NCBI GenBank assembly: GCA_021029095.1
Contig: JAJOHG010000009.1
Coordinates: 124,001 to 188,000 of the forward strand
Origin: Phellopilus nigrolimitatus
Lineage: Eukaryota; Basidiomycota; Agaricomycetes; Hymenochaetales; Hymenochaetaceae
DNA length: 64,000 bases
Reading direction: 5' to 3'
Shown here: piece after piece, positions 21,217 through 32,429 of the stretch
Layout of the letters: the number at the start of each line of letters is the position of its first letter
How positions within the stretch are numbered: the first letter of the stretch is position 1
Notes under the pieces: model-generated
Database searches by the model: none
Seen by the model: only the letters and a program-made list of their open reading frames with translations
What the model was told of the DNA's origin: nothing
Made by a program: the position numbers and the translations under genes

Positions 21217-22240
21217 CAGAGGCCATCATGGACGCCATGCGAGCTGCCGAGGTCGCAGAAGATGCTGCATGGGCCGCCGATGACACTGTAGGGATCCCCG
21301 AGGACGCAAAATACGTCGTATAGATCGCCGAACAAGCAAACAAGTCGCAGAGACCATTGAAGACATTGCATGGGTCGCCGAGGACGCTACGTAGGCCACC
21401 GAAGACGCTGAAGGTGCTACCAGGTATGCAGGTGGCTTGTAGGGACCGCAGACGACGCTGAAAGGGCCTCTAAGGACGCAGACTGGTCGCAGAGGCCATC
21501 GATAATGCTGCAGGTGCCGCCGGCGACGCTGCATAGGCTGCTAGGGATGTTGCTGGTGCTGCCAGGTATGTTTCGGGGGCTTTCGATGACGCGAATAGAT
21601 CGTAGATGCAGCTGACGGGTCGAAGAAGCCACCGATGGTGCTGCGTGGACCACCGAAGACGCTGCAGGACCACCGAAGACGCTGCAGGACCGCCGAAGAC
21701 GCATACGGGTTATAGAGGCCGCCGACGACGCAGGAAGCTCGCGTAGACTGTCCGAGACGCTGCGTGGACTGTTGATGGCGTGGATGGGTCGTCGAGGCCG
21801 CCGATGATACTGCGAGGGCTGCCAGGGATGCTGCGTGGACCACCGATGACCGCAGACGGGTCGCAGGAGTCACTGAAGACGCTGCATGAGCTGCAGAAGA
21901 CGTGGATAGGTCGCAGAGCCCACCGGATGCGCTGAAGAGGCTTCCATGGACGCAAACGAGTCACAGAGGTCGCCGTAAGTCTGCATAGTGCGTCGCACAA
22001 GTCCCAGGGGTCTCCGAAGACGAAGGGGGTCTCAGGGAGAGTCAAGGACGGCTTAGGGACCATCAAAGAAGCCGCAGGAGCCGAGTCAACCGTTGAGAAG
22101 GCGCCCCATGAGCAGTCGCAGCATCGAGAAGGCCATAGGAATGGCCGCAGCATCGAACTGGACGTTAGCTCGACCGTCATATATGGTATGGGCATGCGCC
22201 TCCTCACTAGCACCAACGCATCGACATCGACCTCATCTTG
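21217..22240. repeat. Decayed GC-rich repeat, GCCGAAGACGCTGCA-like
   Basis: Recurring motifs such as GCCGAGGACGC, CACCGAAGACGCTGCA and GGGTCGCAGAGGCC give short plus-strand Ala/Glu/Asp stretches (AEDAAWAADDT, EDAAGPPKT) and Ser/Ala-rich minus frames. Unit length is irregular. It looks like an expanded alanine-rich coding or minisatellite tract that has lost register. No stable ORF spans it. Confidence 0.5.
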
Positions 22241-22570
22241 AAGGATGTCAGGGTGCTTTTCGATGGCATGCTGAGATGTGAGTTTTCTTTTTCGTTCCGC
22301 CGTTATTGATCATGTTATCTGACACGTCTTCGTTCTTCGGGCTCATTATCTCTGTCTTCCCAGGCGAGTATATATGCTCTCAGAGATATCTACGGCTCTC
22401 CTTTCTTCCTTGGTCCTGGCTTCCGCATCATCTTTATCTACTCCACACGGCGCTTCGTCATACCCACACCATAACTTTCGTACCTGTGCCACTCCCTGCT
22501 GCTCGTATTCTACATGACGTTCGCGCGCTTCCACTTGAGCTTGTCGAACTTGTCTATAAGTCATCCATAG

Positions 22571-22608
<38 letters not shown>

Positions 22609-23320
22609 CCGTTCTCGGCGTTACGTTTGACGCGATGCTGCTTCCCAGCATTTGTAGGCCGGTCGCTCCATCTGTTCCTTTTGTCTTGCGTCCGCGATGC
22701 TCTTGATGATGTCCGCCAGCCAGCATTGTTAGAGCAACACATGATGGCATGAACTCGTCGTTGTACAGTAGGTCAGATGATATGTTCGGCAACATAGACG
22801 TGTACTGCTGCAGCCCTCCTTGGGCTCGACGGTCTTCGTAATGTCCATCGCATGTATGGCGAGTGTCTTCGGTATGACTAGCTCGTCATGCTCAGCATCC
22901 GTGGACGAAGATGCTCCATTGCCAGGTCTGATCGTCGCGCTTCTATTGGGAAAGTCGGGCTTTCTATTCCAGAGGCGCCTGCAAATGCGGTTCCGGCACT
23001 AGACGTCAGGCGCATGGACGCTGGGAGATCACGGCGCGTGTCATGGAACACGCGCTTGAGGCCACAGCGACCCGGGAAGAAAACGAGGCGAAAGCGGCGC
23101 TTGAGTTCCGTGGGACCATGGGCGACATGGGTAGGCGATGCACGGCAGAATTCTCTGTGTTCATTCTTCAGGTAGCGGTGCGATGGAGGGCGCGGATAAT
23201 ATGATCATCAGGCTTGCGTTGTTGGTGTCGGCTGTCGAATCTGTTCGCGGGACAAGTGGTGTTGCACGTATTTGATCCAGTATGTATTGTTCGAAAAAAC
23301 TATCTCTGCCTCAATCATGA
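22241..23320. other. No clear gene; contains 37-nt poly-C run
   Basis: The run of 37 C residues is at 22571-22607. A plus frame upstream reads RALPLELVELVYKS, which faintly recalls an F-box start, and continues into poly-Pro because of the C run. This is not enough to call a gene. Confidence 0.4.
22571..22607. repeat. Poly-C tract (37 nt)
   Basis: Uninterrupted C37 followed by GCCG. Similar homopolymers occur at 46455-46476 (G22) and 52539-52567 (C29), both inside element termini. Confidence 0.95.
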
Positions 23321-23800
23321 TGGATGCGAAACCTTCAGAGTGGTCAGACCTATCATTTGACTTGCGTTCGGCCTCTTACTGTGCTCGTATTCTCCCTTTT
23401 TCATTTCAGTAGTCTTCTTCACGGGTATTCTTTTTCCATAGTCGTGTTGCGGAAAGAAGCGCAGGTCTGCTTAGGAAGTGCTAAGTCATCAGTGAGCGCT
23501 ATCCTGACCCATGTGCGGCTTTTTGCTGTGCTCGTATGGGTCTTCTCTGTACGCACTTTGTTCCGTAACCTGCGTAGGCGCTCAGCGACTTGACCGATTC
23601 CAGTTGATTCGATCCGGGAGGGCAAGAGGACAGAAGGGAGTGTTTTGGTTTGAGCTAGTCTCACTCTTCCCTTTCCTTTGTTCTCTTTTCCCTTTACGTG
23701 AAGGTAGAGCATCCATATCAGTAAAATTCAAAGCTAGTTCGACTGTAGCGACGTGATAGCTGCTGAAATCCGAAACAAAAAGTAATGAAATTCGCACGGA
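23320..23800. repeat. Outlying units of the CTTGTCTGTGAGG...TTCCGTAGTC repeat
   Basis: Motifs such as TCTTCTTCACGGGTATTC, CTGTGCTCGTAT and TTGTTCCGTAACC match pieces of the degenerate tandem repeats at 26800-27330 and 29510-30160. Confidence 0.4.
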
Positions 23801-23846
23801 CAATCTCTATCTACTCATTCTAGAAAAAGATACCAGGTCCCGTAGC

Positions 23847-26590
23847 TTACATCGCGTCTGCAGCAGAAGATATGATGCCGGCCTTATATCCACCTTTTAG
23901 GAGCTGGATGGCCTCGATTATATCGAGGGCGATGCAATCGCGAGAACCCGTGCCAGTGTGACACCCACACGAAAACGTACGCTCAAAGGTGACAGACGAT
24001 CCCGGGATGGATAGGTAGTCGCGGGCCATACGCGCAAGGATGGGGAACTCGGCTTGATGATCCTGTAGCACTGTGTTAGCCTATAATGATTTACAGTGTA
24101 AGAAGAGCGCGCTTACTTTCCACCATACGAGGACGTCGGTACACTTTGTATCAGGTGGGGATTTCAAGTATCTCTTTATCTCTTGACGAAGCGCACCGTC
24201 GCCTGCATTACTGTCCGCATTGACACAGTCGGCGACGTATTCGCGCATCCACACGGCATCGTAACCTAGATCATTCTGCGCTGCTTTAAAGCGAGGCCCC
24301 TTTGCGGCCTCTTCCTGATTGACGATAGGAACGAGACGCGAGTATCTGTCAAACTATTGAAAGTACATTAGGATAATAGTTAATAATGAAATAAATTAAG
24401 AATAACTTAAACGGCAATGGCGGAAGACTTACAATATCATCGAGCATCTTTCTACCCTTCTCGCACATCTTTTCATCCCAGTGACGCTTGAAGTATGTCA
24501 TTTTAATGGACGGGTCGAGGACGAGGGCAATAAAGTAGATGTTTGTATCATCGATGGTCCGATACCATTTACTGAGTTGGGCGAGGCCTTTCTCGAGACT
24601 TTCTGCAATAGGAGCATAACGCGGGAGCTTCGATTTCTTCTCCCATTCTATTTGAAGATGCTCTACTTCGGAAAATGCGTGCGTAAGACTTGGACGCGTA
24701 GAACGCGAGAGCTTTTGCAATGCGTCTTTAGGCGTCTACGAGCATTACAATGGCATGTCAATATCATCAGAATAGATCAAGTGCTTCGGGCCGTTCATAC
24801 TCACTTGGATAGCATCGCGGATACACTCCAATAAATCCCATTCCGCAGATGACATATTGAGTTCTTTATACTTCTGTGTTCCCGTGAGAGTTGGCACATC
24901 CGGGGAGTCGTCAGCGAGCTCCATGAACTTCTTGCACGCTTCCTTCGCGTCGAGGACCCGAGTGATCATGTCATATAGTGATTCCCATCGTGTCCGGTCC
25001 CAATTTAATAGTTGTAGCAGCTTGAGGTTTTCTTCTTGACATATTCTTTCAAGGTACGAGCGTGCCCCAGGAGATGCGCCGACTCTATCGGTGAAGCTGA
25101 TGATTTTTCTGATGATGATTTTAGGATCAAGAGGGTCGGTTCCGGTCTCAGTGTCGAGCGAGGTGTCTTCCACATACGCGCAGCTGTCATCAAAGTCACA
25201 GTCGCCTACAGCTGATTTCCTGTTTAACGTTATGGATATTGGCAAGACCGTCTGCATGACAGCGAGAGTTGCACAGTGTAGTGCGTGTTGTATGCATCGC
25301 CCACGCTTCTCCTTCGCCATCCAGACATTTTGCGTGTCATCGATACTGCGTGCGACATTACGCTCGATGTCGTCACAGAGGTTTTGATTTTTAGCAACTC
25401 CGACGCCGAGCTAGAAGCCAAACTGTTACTTGAAGTCCATGAGTGTAGCGAAGCGTGCATGTACCTTGTTAGGGTCAAATATACCGTACTCTTTGAATGT
25501 TTTTACGATAATATCGCCTATGCTTGTGCCCGTATCGTCGCCACTGAGTTCTGTGACCTTCAACATATGCTGATTGAGAGTGAACTGCTTGTCGATATAA
25601 GAAACTGTAACAGTGATGTAGGGTCTAAGCACGCGTGAAGCGCCGACATCGAAGGTCCAGTTGATCTTCGCGTCAGTGTTCTTCATCTGCTCTTGAAGGA
25701 TTACCTTGACCTTCTGAGCTTTTTCCTTGATTCCTTCGACGATCACCTGTCGGTTAGGGATGTCCTCTTCGCGCAATGTGGGTCTTAGGAGCTGCAAGAA
25801 GGCGCGGAACTCGTCCTGTTCAAAAAGTATGAAGGTCTAGAATAAAATCATTAGTCAATGTTCATCACATGCGCAGAGACAATTAGTTTTGTGACTGCAT
25901 GACAAAAAACAGTTGACCCGAGTGCCACTTCCGCTTTTTATACGACAAGAAGATAGCGTGCATATAAAATAATATCTGTACTTACTCGGTCGTCTTTGAT
26001 GATCGACGCGATGATGTACGAGGTAAGGCCCTCCTTCGAGAACTGCACGTTCTTGACGACGAAGAGCGGCTCCATAAGTGCAAAACCACGTTTTTAACAG
26101 GAAAATTGGCTACTCACCGGAGCCGTATGTTGGCCATACGTTTCATCTGGGTACCTGAGCTCACCAATTCTGTCTGCATCGTCCTCCTCTGTAGTCGGGT
26201 CGACAATTTTGCGTGCCGGAGCACTAGATTGTGTAGCATGTCTCGTCAAGGAATTTATACACGAATTCACATGAATTCATCGCACCTTGATTCACTCATC
26301 TGCGTGTCTCCTTCGTTTGGTTCTTCCTTCACCTTTCCCTTCATCCTCTTAGGTGAGCGGGCGTCGTACACGTCGGAGGAAGACCGGTATCGTATGTGGC
26401 TTTGAGCTATTGCTGGTATCGTAGAACGAGAGAAGGACAGGCCAGAGTCCACCTCATGCGCTGGCGTGCCATAGCCCATCAGCTGTCCGTCTAATCCGAA
26501 GGGACCAGAGTTTAAACCTGCTGGTCCTGCTCTGGTCCAGCGCGTCGATCCTCTGGTCCAGCTTGTTGGTTCTCCGTCATAGCTTGACAT
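23847..26590 (-). CDS. hAT-family transposase, eight exons, reading frame intact (742 aa)
   Basis: Exons on the minus strand: 26590-26286, 26223-26118, 26069-25986, 25836-25465, 25410-24805, 24735-24433, 24353-24117 and 24062-23847. All junctions are GT-AG or use the nearest AG, and the spliced 2229 nt stay in frame to a TAA. hAT landmarks in order: DEFRAFLQLLRPTLREEDIP, INWTFDVGASRVLRPYITVT, a C-x2-H in GRCIQHALHCAT, WDRTRWESLYDMITRVLDA, TNIYFIALVLDPSIKMTYF and DVLVWWK. It ends with the dimerisation segment FPILARMARDYLSIPGSSV and FERTFSCG. The usual TxDNAxxN acid-bearing motif reads GVGVAKNQN, so catalysis is doubtful unless an intron boundary differs. The N-terminus has no obvious BED finger; an acidic KVKEEPNEGD follows a basic SPKRMKG. 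No flanking TIRs were found. Confidence 0.85.
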
Positions 26591-26799
26591 TTTGCGAGTA
26601 TTGGGTACTCAAAGTAAAGTCGAGGCTCCTTCAAAAGAGGGGATGGGGCACTGAACGAGAAGAGGGAACTGGAGGCACCTAGACGATATATCTGTAGAAG
26701 CCGTGCTCTCCCTTTTAAAGTCAGGACCGACAGTTAGGCTCGGTTTTGAGCTGGTACAGCGCAGTATGGGACCAGAAGCTGATATCACTAGCTCGTATA

Positions 26800-27330
26800 C
26801 TCATACCCCTCTTCCGGTAGTCTTCTTCCGTGGCAATTGTTTCCGTAGTCAGTGAACTTAGATCGAGGAGCGCAGCACCGGTCTGAGAAGCACAGCGTCG
26901 TTCCTGAGATCAACCTTGAAATTGACACCCTCCTTGTTATAATAATACACAGCTATTCCTGTTTCGATGGTATTATTCATGGTCATTTTTTTCCGTAGTC
27001 TGCGAACTTAGGCTGCGGGGAGTAGAGTCGGTCCGATCAGAAAGCACGGAGTCGGTACCGAAACTCATCTTGACCCTTGACTCACTCACCTTCGCGTGCG
27101 ACTTCTTGCTGTGCTCATATTATCCTGACTCAGTAGGTTTCTTCTTGAGCATTTTTTCCGTAGTCAGTCGAATCGTAGCGTCGATTGGCGCGGGAACTTA
27201 GGATCCACTTTCGCTCTTGTCTGTGAGTATTCGGGTTCTCTTTCTGTGTTGCGCTGCTGCGAGCCCTTATTTCTGTTTCAATATTTTTCTTCGTGGGCAT
27301 TTTTCTTCCGTAGTAAGGCTGCGTGCGGCG
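26800..27330. repeat. Degenerate tandem repeat block 1
   Basis: Recurring TTTTTTCCGTAGTCAGTGAACTTAG-like, GAGGAGCGCAGCACCGGT-like and TTGCTGTGCTCATATT-like motifs at roughly 150-180 bp spacing, upstream (5') of the hAT gene. It belongs to the same family as the block at 29510-30160. Confidence 0.5.
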
Positions 27331-27760
27331 GCAGCAGGAAAAAACTCCCGTCTGTAATCGCCTAAACAGGACACCGAGGACCAAAAAGATGACATGACGT
27401 ACTCGGAAAATGAAGACGTTCAGACGACCAATGGCTACTCTAGTGGCGGGCGCGCCTCTTGCGGTAATAGTGGACGCTGCGGTTACAGCCACGTCAGATG
27501 ACACAGCCGATGGTGACGACAACGACGGCGGTCCGGATGGCGACGACGACGACAACGACAATGGGAGACTCCCGATGAAAACGCGGCAATGCAGGACTTA
27601 CCTGGCACAGAGGTTTTTGACGATATATCGAATTTATATTAATTTTCTGTTGGGTCAAATAGTGTAATAAATATGTAAGATGGTCAATTATTGGTGCGGA
27701 GCTCTGTGGTGATGGAGGTAAATGTGTTTCTATGTTAGCGATCTGCGGTGACACGCAGTT
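27331..27760. other. No confident gene
   Basis: Acidic plus-strand and Ser-rich minus-strand frames overlap a GACGACAACGACGG-type low-complexity stretch (about 27505-27570). No family similarity is seen. Confidence 0.4.
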
Positions 27761-27773
27761 TGTGTCTCTGTAC

Positions 27774-27935
27774 TAGTGCTGCCGGAAGGCAAGGCAAGGC
27801 AAGGCAAGGCCAAGGTACCTTGACGCCAAATTACTCGATTTGGACGCGAATCAATGATGGCTTGTCCAAATCGAGTAATTTGGTGTCAAGGTACCTTGAC
27901 CTTGCCTTGCCTTGCCTTGCCTTCCGGCAGCACTA
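27774..27935. mobile_element. 162-bp hAT-type foldback MITE
   Basis: Termini TAGTGCTGCCGG and CCGGCAGCACTA are flanked by the direct 8-bp duplication CTCTGTAC (27766-27773 and 27936-27943). Arms of about 70 bp contain tandem AAGGC (GGCAAGGCAAGGCAAGG) and CAAATTACTCGATTTGGA. The 8-bp duplication and the TA-R-N-G start are hAT hallmarks. The insertion looks young because the arms are nearly identical. Confidence 0.9.
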
Positions 27936-27999
27936 CTCTGTACTGTAGTTGGTGTGCTAGATGCCGACGAATGGCTTTCTGGCCATATCGGGAAGTGCT

Positions 28000-28130
28000 T
28001 TCCCAGGCAAAAAAACGGCGCGCCGTTTTTTTTCCCGAGTGTTACGTAATCTGAGGCCAAACCGCGCATGCGCGGTTTGGCCTCAGATTACATAATTTAG
28101 TTCTGGGGTTGCACGTGAGATTTCCTGATT
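28000..28130 (+). promoter_or_regulatory. Promoter-like duplicated segment with 25-bp-arm palindrome, copy 1
   Basis: GGCGCGCC, TTTTCCCGAGTGTTACGTAA, a long palindrome (about 28044-28094: ATCTGAGGCCAAACCGCG, CATGCG, then the complement) and GGTTGCACGTGAGATTTCC. The order GGCGCGCC, TTTCCCG, TTACGT, GCGCA-GCGC, TTGCACGTGA recurs at 33735-33855. CACGTG is an E-box. It precedes an ATG at 28207. That it is a promoter is inferred from the conserved order and position. Confidence 0.4.
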
Positions 28131-28206
28131 TGTTATGTGTGTGTGATCTGCTAGTCGTCGTCTTTTCTTCTTTTCTTTTTTGAGCGTTTCGTAGTAATTG
28201 GCCATC

Positions 28207-28374
28207 ATGGCCGGCCGGAGGGACGTCTTCACAATGCCGAGAAGAATGTGGACGTCTTCGACGAAGAGGAAGCTCTTGGAGCTCGTCAAAGATGTTGAGC
28301 TGCGCGACCCAGATAGAGGAATTGCTGGTGTGTATCATTCGATGACAGGTCAGGGCCGTTTCACACGGACTTGA
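28207..28374 (+). CDS. Short hypothetical ORF (55 aa) behind the promoter-like segment
   Basis: ATG at 28207 opens MAGRRDVFTMPRRMWTSSTK and ends in GRFTRT-stop. It is highly basic, without recognised homology. It is listed because it directly follows the conserved upstream segment; it may be the truncated first exon of a longer gene. Confidence 0.2.
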   Translation: MAGRRDVFTMPRRMWTSSTKRKLLELVKDVELRDPDRGIAGVYHSMTGQGRFTRT

Positions 28375-28414
28375 GATTCGTGACTGATATTACCAAAACA
28401 ATGAGTTTATAGAA

Positions 28415-28490
28415 ATGACGTTGGTCTAACGGTTGAGTATGCGTTCTGTCGGTGTTGAAGGTTTCGAGTTCAATTCGAGCAGAAATTTCC
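28415..28490 (+). repeat. tRNA-like (SINE-like) segment
   Basis: TTGGTCTAACGGTTGAGTAT (A-box-like) and GAGTTCAATTCGAGC (B-box-like) are 40-odd nt apart. No terminator and no full cloverleaf are seen. Confidence 0.4.
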
Positions 28491-28609
28491 CTTTTGAAAT
28501 TAGGGAACTATTTTATGATGGGAGATCATTTGATGCTTTTAAATATACTCTGACAATTCTTATGTATTACAAGCAATTTTACAGCGTTTCCGCATAACAA
28601 CGTGGAATA

Positions 28610-29150
28610 GAGTGTTTTCAAAGCTGATGGAAAATGCGTTTTATATTACACAAATGCAACTTACGTTTTCCATTAGCTCTAAGCGAGCTGCAGGCTACCG
28701 AAATTGCCGAAGTCTCTCGGCATCAAGAGTGCCGGAGACGTGACGAAGGCTGGTGTGTAGAAAATGATGTTGATCGACCTGAAAAGGAAATAAGTCTCAG
28801 CACCGTAGATAACTGTTCACATCTTATCTTTCATGCCAGAAACTTGATGAAACAAGCTCATTCTGTTGGCAACATACAATCTGACATGCCTCAATCTCAA
28901 GCTGCCATGGGGAAAAATAAACAATAGACAGGTTCAAGAATATGTTTTTTTTTCCCGGATGTCCATGTCGATCAACGCAAGAAGTCAGACCTTCATCAGT
29001 CACAGTAAGGTCACAACGGCTACAGCCGAATTGTGCGTTTACACGTGATGTGCCGAAGGCATGCCGAGTGAACTTAGAATTAAAGTTTCCATCAGCGATC
29101 GTGTCATTTTCCACTAGCAAAAGCATTTTCCATCAGCTTTGAAAACACTC
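28610..29150. mobile_element. 541-bp TA-flanked MITE (Tc1/mariner-like)
   Basis: Terminal inverted repeat GAGTGTTTTCAAAGCTGATG with GAAAATGC beyond, mirrored at 29122-29150 by GCATTTTCCATCAGCTTTGAAAACACTC. It is flanked by TA at 28608-28609 and TA at 29151-29152. No transposase is present. Confidence 0.85.
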
Positions 29151-29509
29151 TAATGGCAAAAATCCCATCGCCACCTGCGCCACCAATACATGACTCTCAC
29201 GATGGTATTACAAAGACAATGATCCGTGGCCTCGGCACAACATCAATTGGCCTCAATAGGATAGAAATCAGATAGAGTCTGATCTAGACACTCGGCAATC
29301 GAAATAAATCTGATTCTGAGCGTCCGGCATTACGGCATGTGCTTATGTGATAAGGATATATTGTCACTTACTCGGTGGCGTGGTGGCGCGAGGATTTTCA
29401 TGGTTATGAAAGACGCTGTAAGACTTTCCGAATGATAACAAGCGATACAAAGAATTTCGAGAAGGAGGTTTCCCTGAAGCGCCGCACAGGTAGCGTCGGT
29501 CCGAGGGAT

Positions 29510-30160
29510 CACTGATGCTCTTGTCTGTGAGGCTTCGGATTATCCTTCCTTGCTGTGCTGCTGCGCCCTTATTTCTGTTTCGGTATTTTGCGACATGCTG
29601 CGTCGGGAATAAGAGACCACTAACGCATCGGGTAATGTGAAAGCATCGTCGCTCTTGTCTATGAGGATCCGGTTCTATTTCTTCGACTCCTTGCTGCGCT
29701 GATATACCCTTTCCCTCGTTTCGATAGCCTTCCTCACGGGCAATTTTCACGCAGTAGTCAAGTCAGTCCGCGGCGTGAATTAGGGACCACTAACGCATTG
29801 GGTAACATCAAAGCATTGTCGCTCTTGTCTGCGAGGATCCGGATTCATTTCTTCGACTCCTTGCTGTGCTACTACGACCTTATCTCTGTTTAGATATTTT
29901 ATTCACGGATGCTCTTTATCGGTAAACTTATTTTTGCGGAACGCAGTGTCGGAAGCCAAGGACCATTGTCGCTATTATTTGTGAAGCCTCGCATTCTTTG
30001 CTGTGCTAATACACTCCTGTTTCCGGTTTGATAGTCTTCTTCACGCGCGCTTTGTTCCGTAATCGATGAACTCAGTTTTCGGCACGCAGCGTCGGAAGCT
30101 AGGCTCTTCTATATGACTCTCCGGTTCTCTCTCTTCGACTCCTTGCTGCTCGTGGCACGC
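29510..30160. repeat. Degenerate ~150-185 bp tandem repeat block 2
   Basis: Four to five units begin with GCTCTTGTCTGTGAGG-like sequence. Each continues with CTTCGACTCCTTGCTGTGCT, a TTATCTCTGTTTCGATA-like stretch, CTTCACGGGC and AGGGACCACTAACGCATTGG. Starts are near 29516, 29659, 29820 and 29970. Related blocks lie at 26800-27330 and 23320-23620, on both sides of the hAT gene. Confidence 0.6.
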
Positions 30161-32020
30161 AGTGTTGATCCGCTCGGAGGTGCGAATCCACCAGGACCCC
30201 TTTCTGTACATGACACCTCACATTCGGACGCACGTACTAAGCTATACCCTGCGTCTCCGACACCGACACGCGAGGTTCGGTGTCGGGAGCGCTGGGAATA
30301 TCAGTATTTAATATAACCCAGTTCATCAAGAGCCGTAGCAGCACAACGAGCGAATGGGCTGGAATTTAGACTGGTATGCCCGCTAGATGTATCGCGTGAC
30401 GTTCATATAAGCCCTAGAACCTGAAGATCTGCACTTAGACTACGCTACTTCATATCCCTTCTCAGCTCTTGTAGTGGTGACGAGGTGATTATGAGGTAGG
30501 GGGAAAAAGCGTGGTCAAAGGAAATAACTCGAGACGTACAGTCATATGTGGTCGCAGATTGCGCCCGAAGTGCGAGGAGTGACAAGCATGAATACTGTAG
30601 ACGTGCGAAAAACCCATGGTCAACGGCATGAAGCGAAAAAGTGAATGCGTACGTATTTGTGTGTCAAGCAAAGAAAAAACCAATTCCTAACCCTCCTTCA
30701 AGCCGCAATATACACAACGACAGAGGCGGCGCCAAAAGTGAGTTTCCTGATCGTGCCAGAGGTGGCGAGCGGACTGGTTGTGCGTTTTTTTTGAGCGTGC
30801 CATCGTTAGACGCAAAGGAAATAAACATACACGAAATATGGCGCCGGAGAGACCGGAGGACATCGTGGTATGAGACAGAAAGAAATGAGGAGCTCGAAGA
30901 AAGACGGCCGGAGGGCTCGGAGGACAATAGGAGTATGGGACAGAAAGAAACGAGGGGCTCGACGTCTGCGGCTGCTCCTGACTCCACCAACCCCTGCGGC
31001 TACGGCTCTCAAGATAGAATATGAGTAAAGAGAGCGCACCATCGATGAGAAGCTTGATATCACATGCGTCTACGGCTCCTGAGAACGTGCCATTCGACGG
31101 AAAATGATGGCCAGGTCGACTTTGTACACAGCGCCTGCGCCTGCGGCTCCTAAGATAACGTGAAATGTGACCGCGGGTCTAAATAATCGGCGTTCTACAT
31201 AGTGTCCGAGTCTGGTCCTCCTTTCACATATCCTTTTTCTGCCCCGGCGGCTGTGACTCGTGAAGGAAAGCAGACTGCGCTTATGAGCCTCGAGAGTCGA
31301 GAAGCAAAGAATATGATAGCGTACCTTTTTTCCTCCGAAACTGTACAATCATATTCGGATAATGGTCGCGCATTTCTGACTCTTTGCGCAGGAATGCATG
31401 CTTCGGAGGATGACTCGAACGGCGGGCTCAACGCGCAGGGTGACATGATTGAATCGACGTGTGAAGTTCAGAAAGAAATTGCGGAAAAAATATAGGAGAA
31501 TCGCGCACATGAGAAGTAAACATTACCGATTGAGGCGATGGCAGTGGAGCTAGGACGTCGGCATGCATGGAAGTGATCGAAGCAGCGTCTAGACGAGCCT
31601 GAGGCTATCCGCAGACCGACATCCTTGACAGCATATGTTTGTTTTGACTGTGATCCGACTGCGACATATTGATACAACTCCCGCCATGCTTCTATGTGAC
31701 GCTCCCGAAGAGATTGAGGGCGGCCTATTGAATTCGCGGTAGAGATGGCGGGACACGATGGCGAGCGTGAGGAAGGAAATAAAATCCATGTTAATTCTTG
31801 AGGTGGTCCCCGACGTGTCTGCGCGGTGCATGGAATTTTTTTTTGAACATAGTGGGAGGTAGAGAATAAGAGGTAGTAGTGGAAGAGGATCAAGAAAAGT
31901 ATTTACAAATGCCTTTTATGCGCTGGCTGCGCAGGCTGCGCAGACTGCGAAGCTAATATTCTTGTCACGTGTCGCGAGAAGTAAGTAAATACAACCCAAA
32001 ACATTTATTTTATGTCAAAA
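30161..32020. other. No confident gene
   Basis: Several 80-140 codon frames exist on both strands (for example 30641-31024 plus and 31468-31893 minus). None shows a domain, and short GCCTGCGGCTCC-type repeats occur at about 30965-31150. Nothing is called. Confidence 0.4.
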
Positions 32021-32023
32021 CGT

Positions 32024-32428
32024 ATAAATTGAGGTCGAGACGCGACTCTCTCTCGTCAGTTTCGACACGACCTCGAAATGAGCACCACCACCACCACCAT
32101 CACCCTCACCCTCACCATCACCCTCACGTCGGTCCCGACCGACGTTGGCTCCGTGCCAACCACCGCCCCTGCCCCAGTCCACCTCGGGGATGCAGACGGC
32201 ATTGACGCCGTCGTCGTTCCGTCGGGCGCAGCAGCACTCAGCGCTGTCGCCGAGGGCCTCCCGACGTGCGTAGTTTGCTGACATCGAGGTTGATGACACC
32301 GCCTTGACTTCATACAGTCATGGCACCCATAGCCTAATGAGGCCCGATTTGAGGATGGAAAAAGACGCGCCGAGCATCACCGACGTCCCCATGGACGTCG
32401 ACGAAGTCGATGACGACACCGGTAAGTA
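32024..32428 (+). CDS. Possible start of an acidic hypothetical gene
   Basis: GTATAAAT at about 32024 resembles a TATA box 54 bp upstream of ATG 32078. The frame begins MSTTTTTITLTLTITL, encoded by CACCAC/CACCCT microsatellite sequence, and stops at 32281. In another frame DIEVDDTALTSYSHGTH and SITDVPMDVDEVDDDT continue to a good donor GTAAGT at about 32422. A missed intron or a frameshift near 32270 would join them. Function unknown. Confidence 0.3.
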
Positions 32429-32429
32429 A

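Noticed and set aside
21226..21873. Overlapping Ser/Ala-rich minus-strand ORFs of 95-110 codons
   Set aside because: Produced by the decayed GCCGAAGACGC repeat; frames overlap each other and none has a start context or splice structure.
22480..22570. F-box protein start (ALPLELVELVYKS)
   Set aside because: Only one short motif with no following repeats or splice support; the frame dissolves into the poly-C run.
22346..22795. 149-codon minus-strand ORF with a poly-Gly tract
   Set aside because: The Gly run is simply the C37 homopolymer read on the other strand; no flanking domain similarity.
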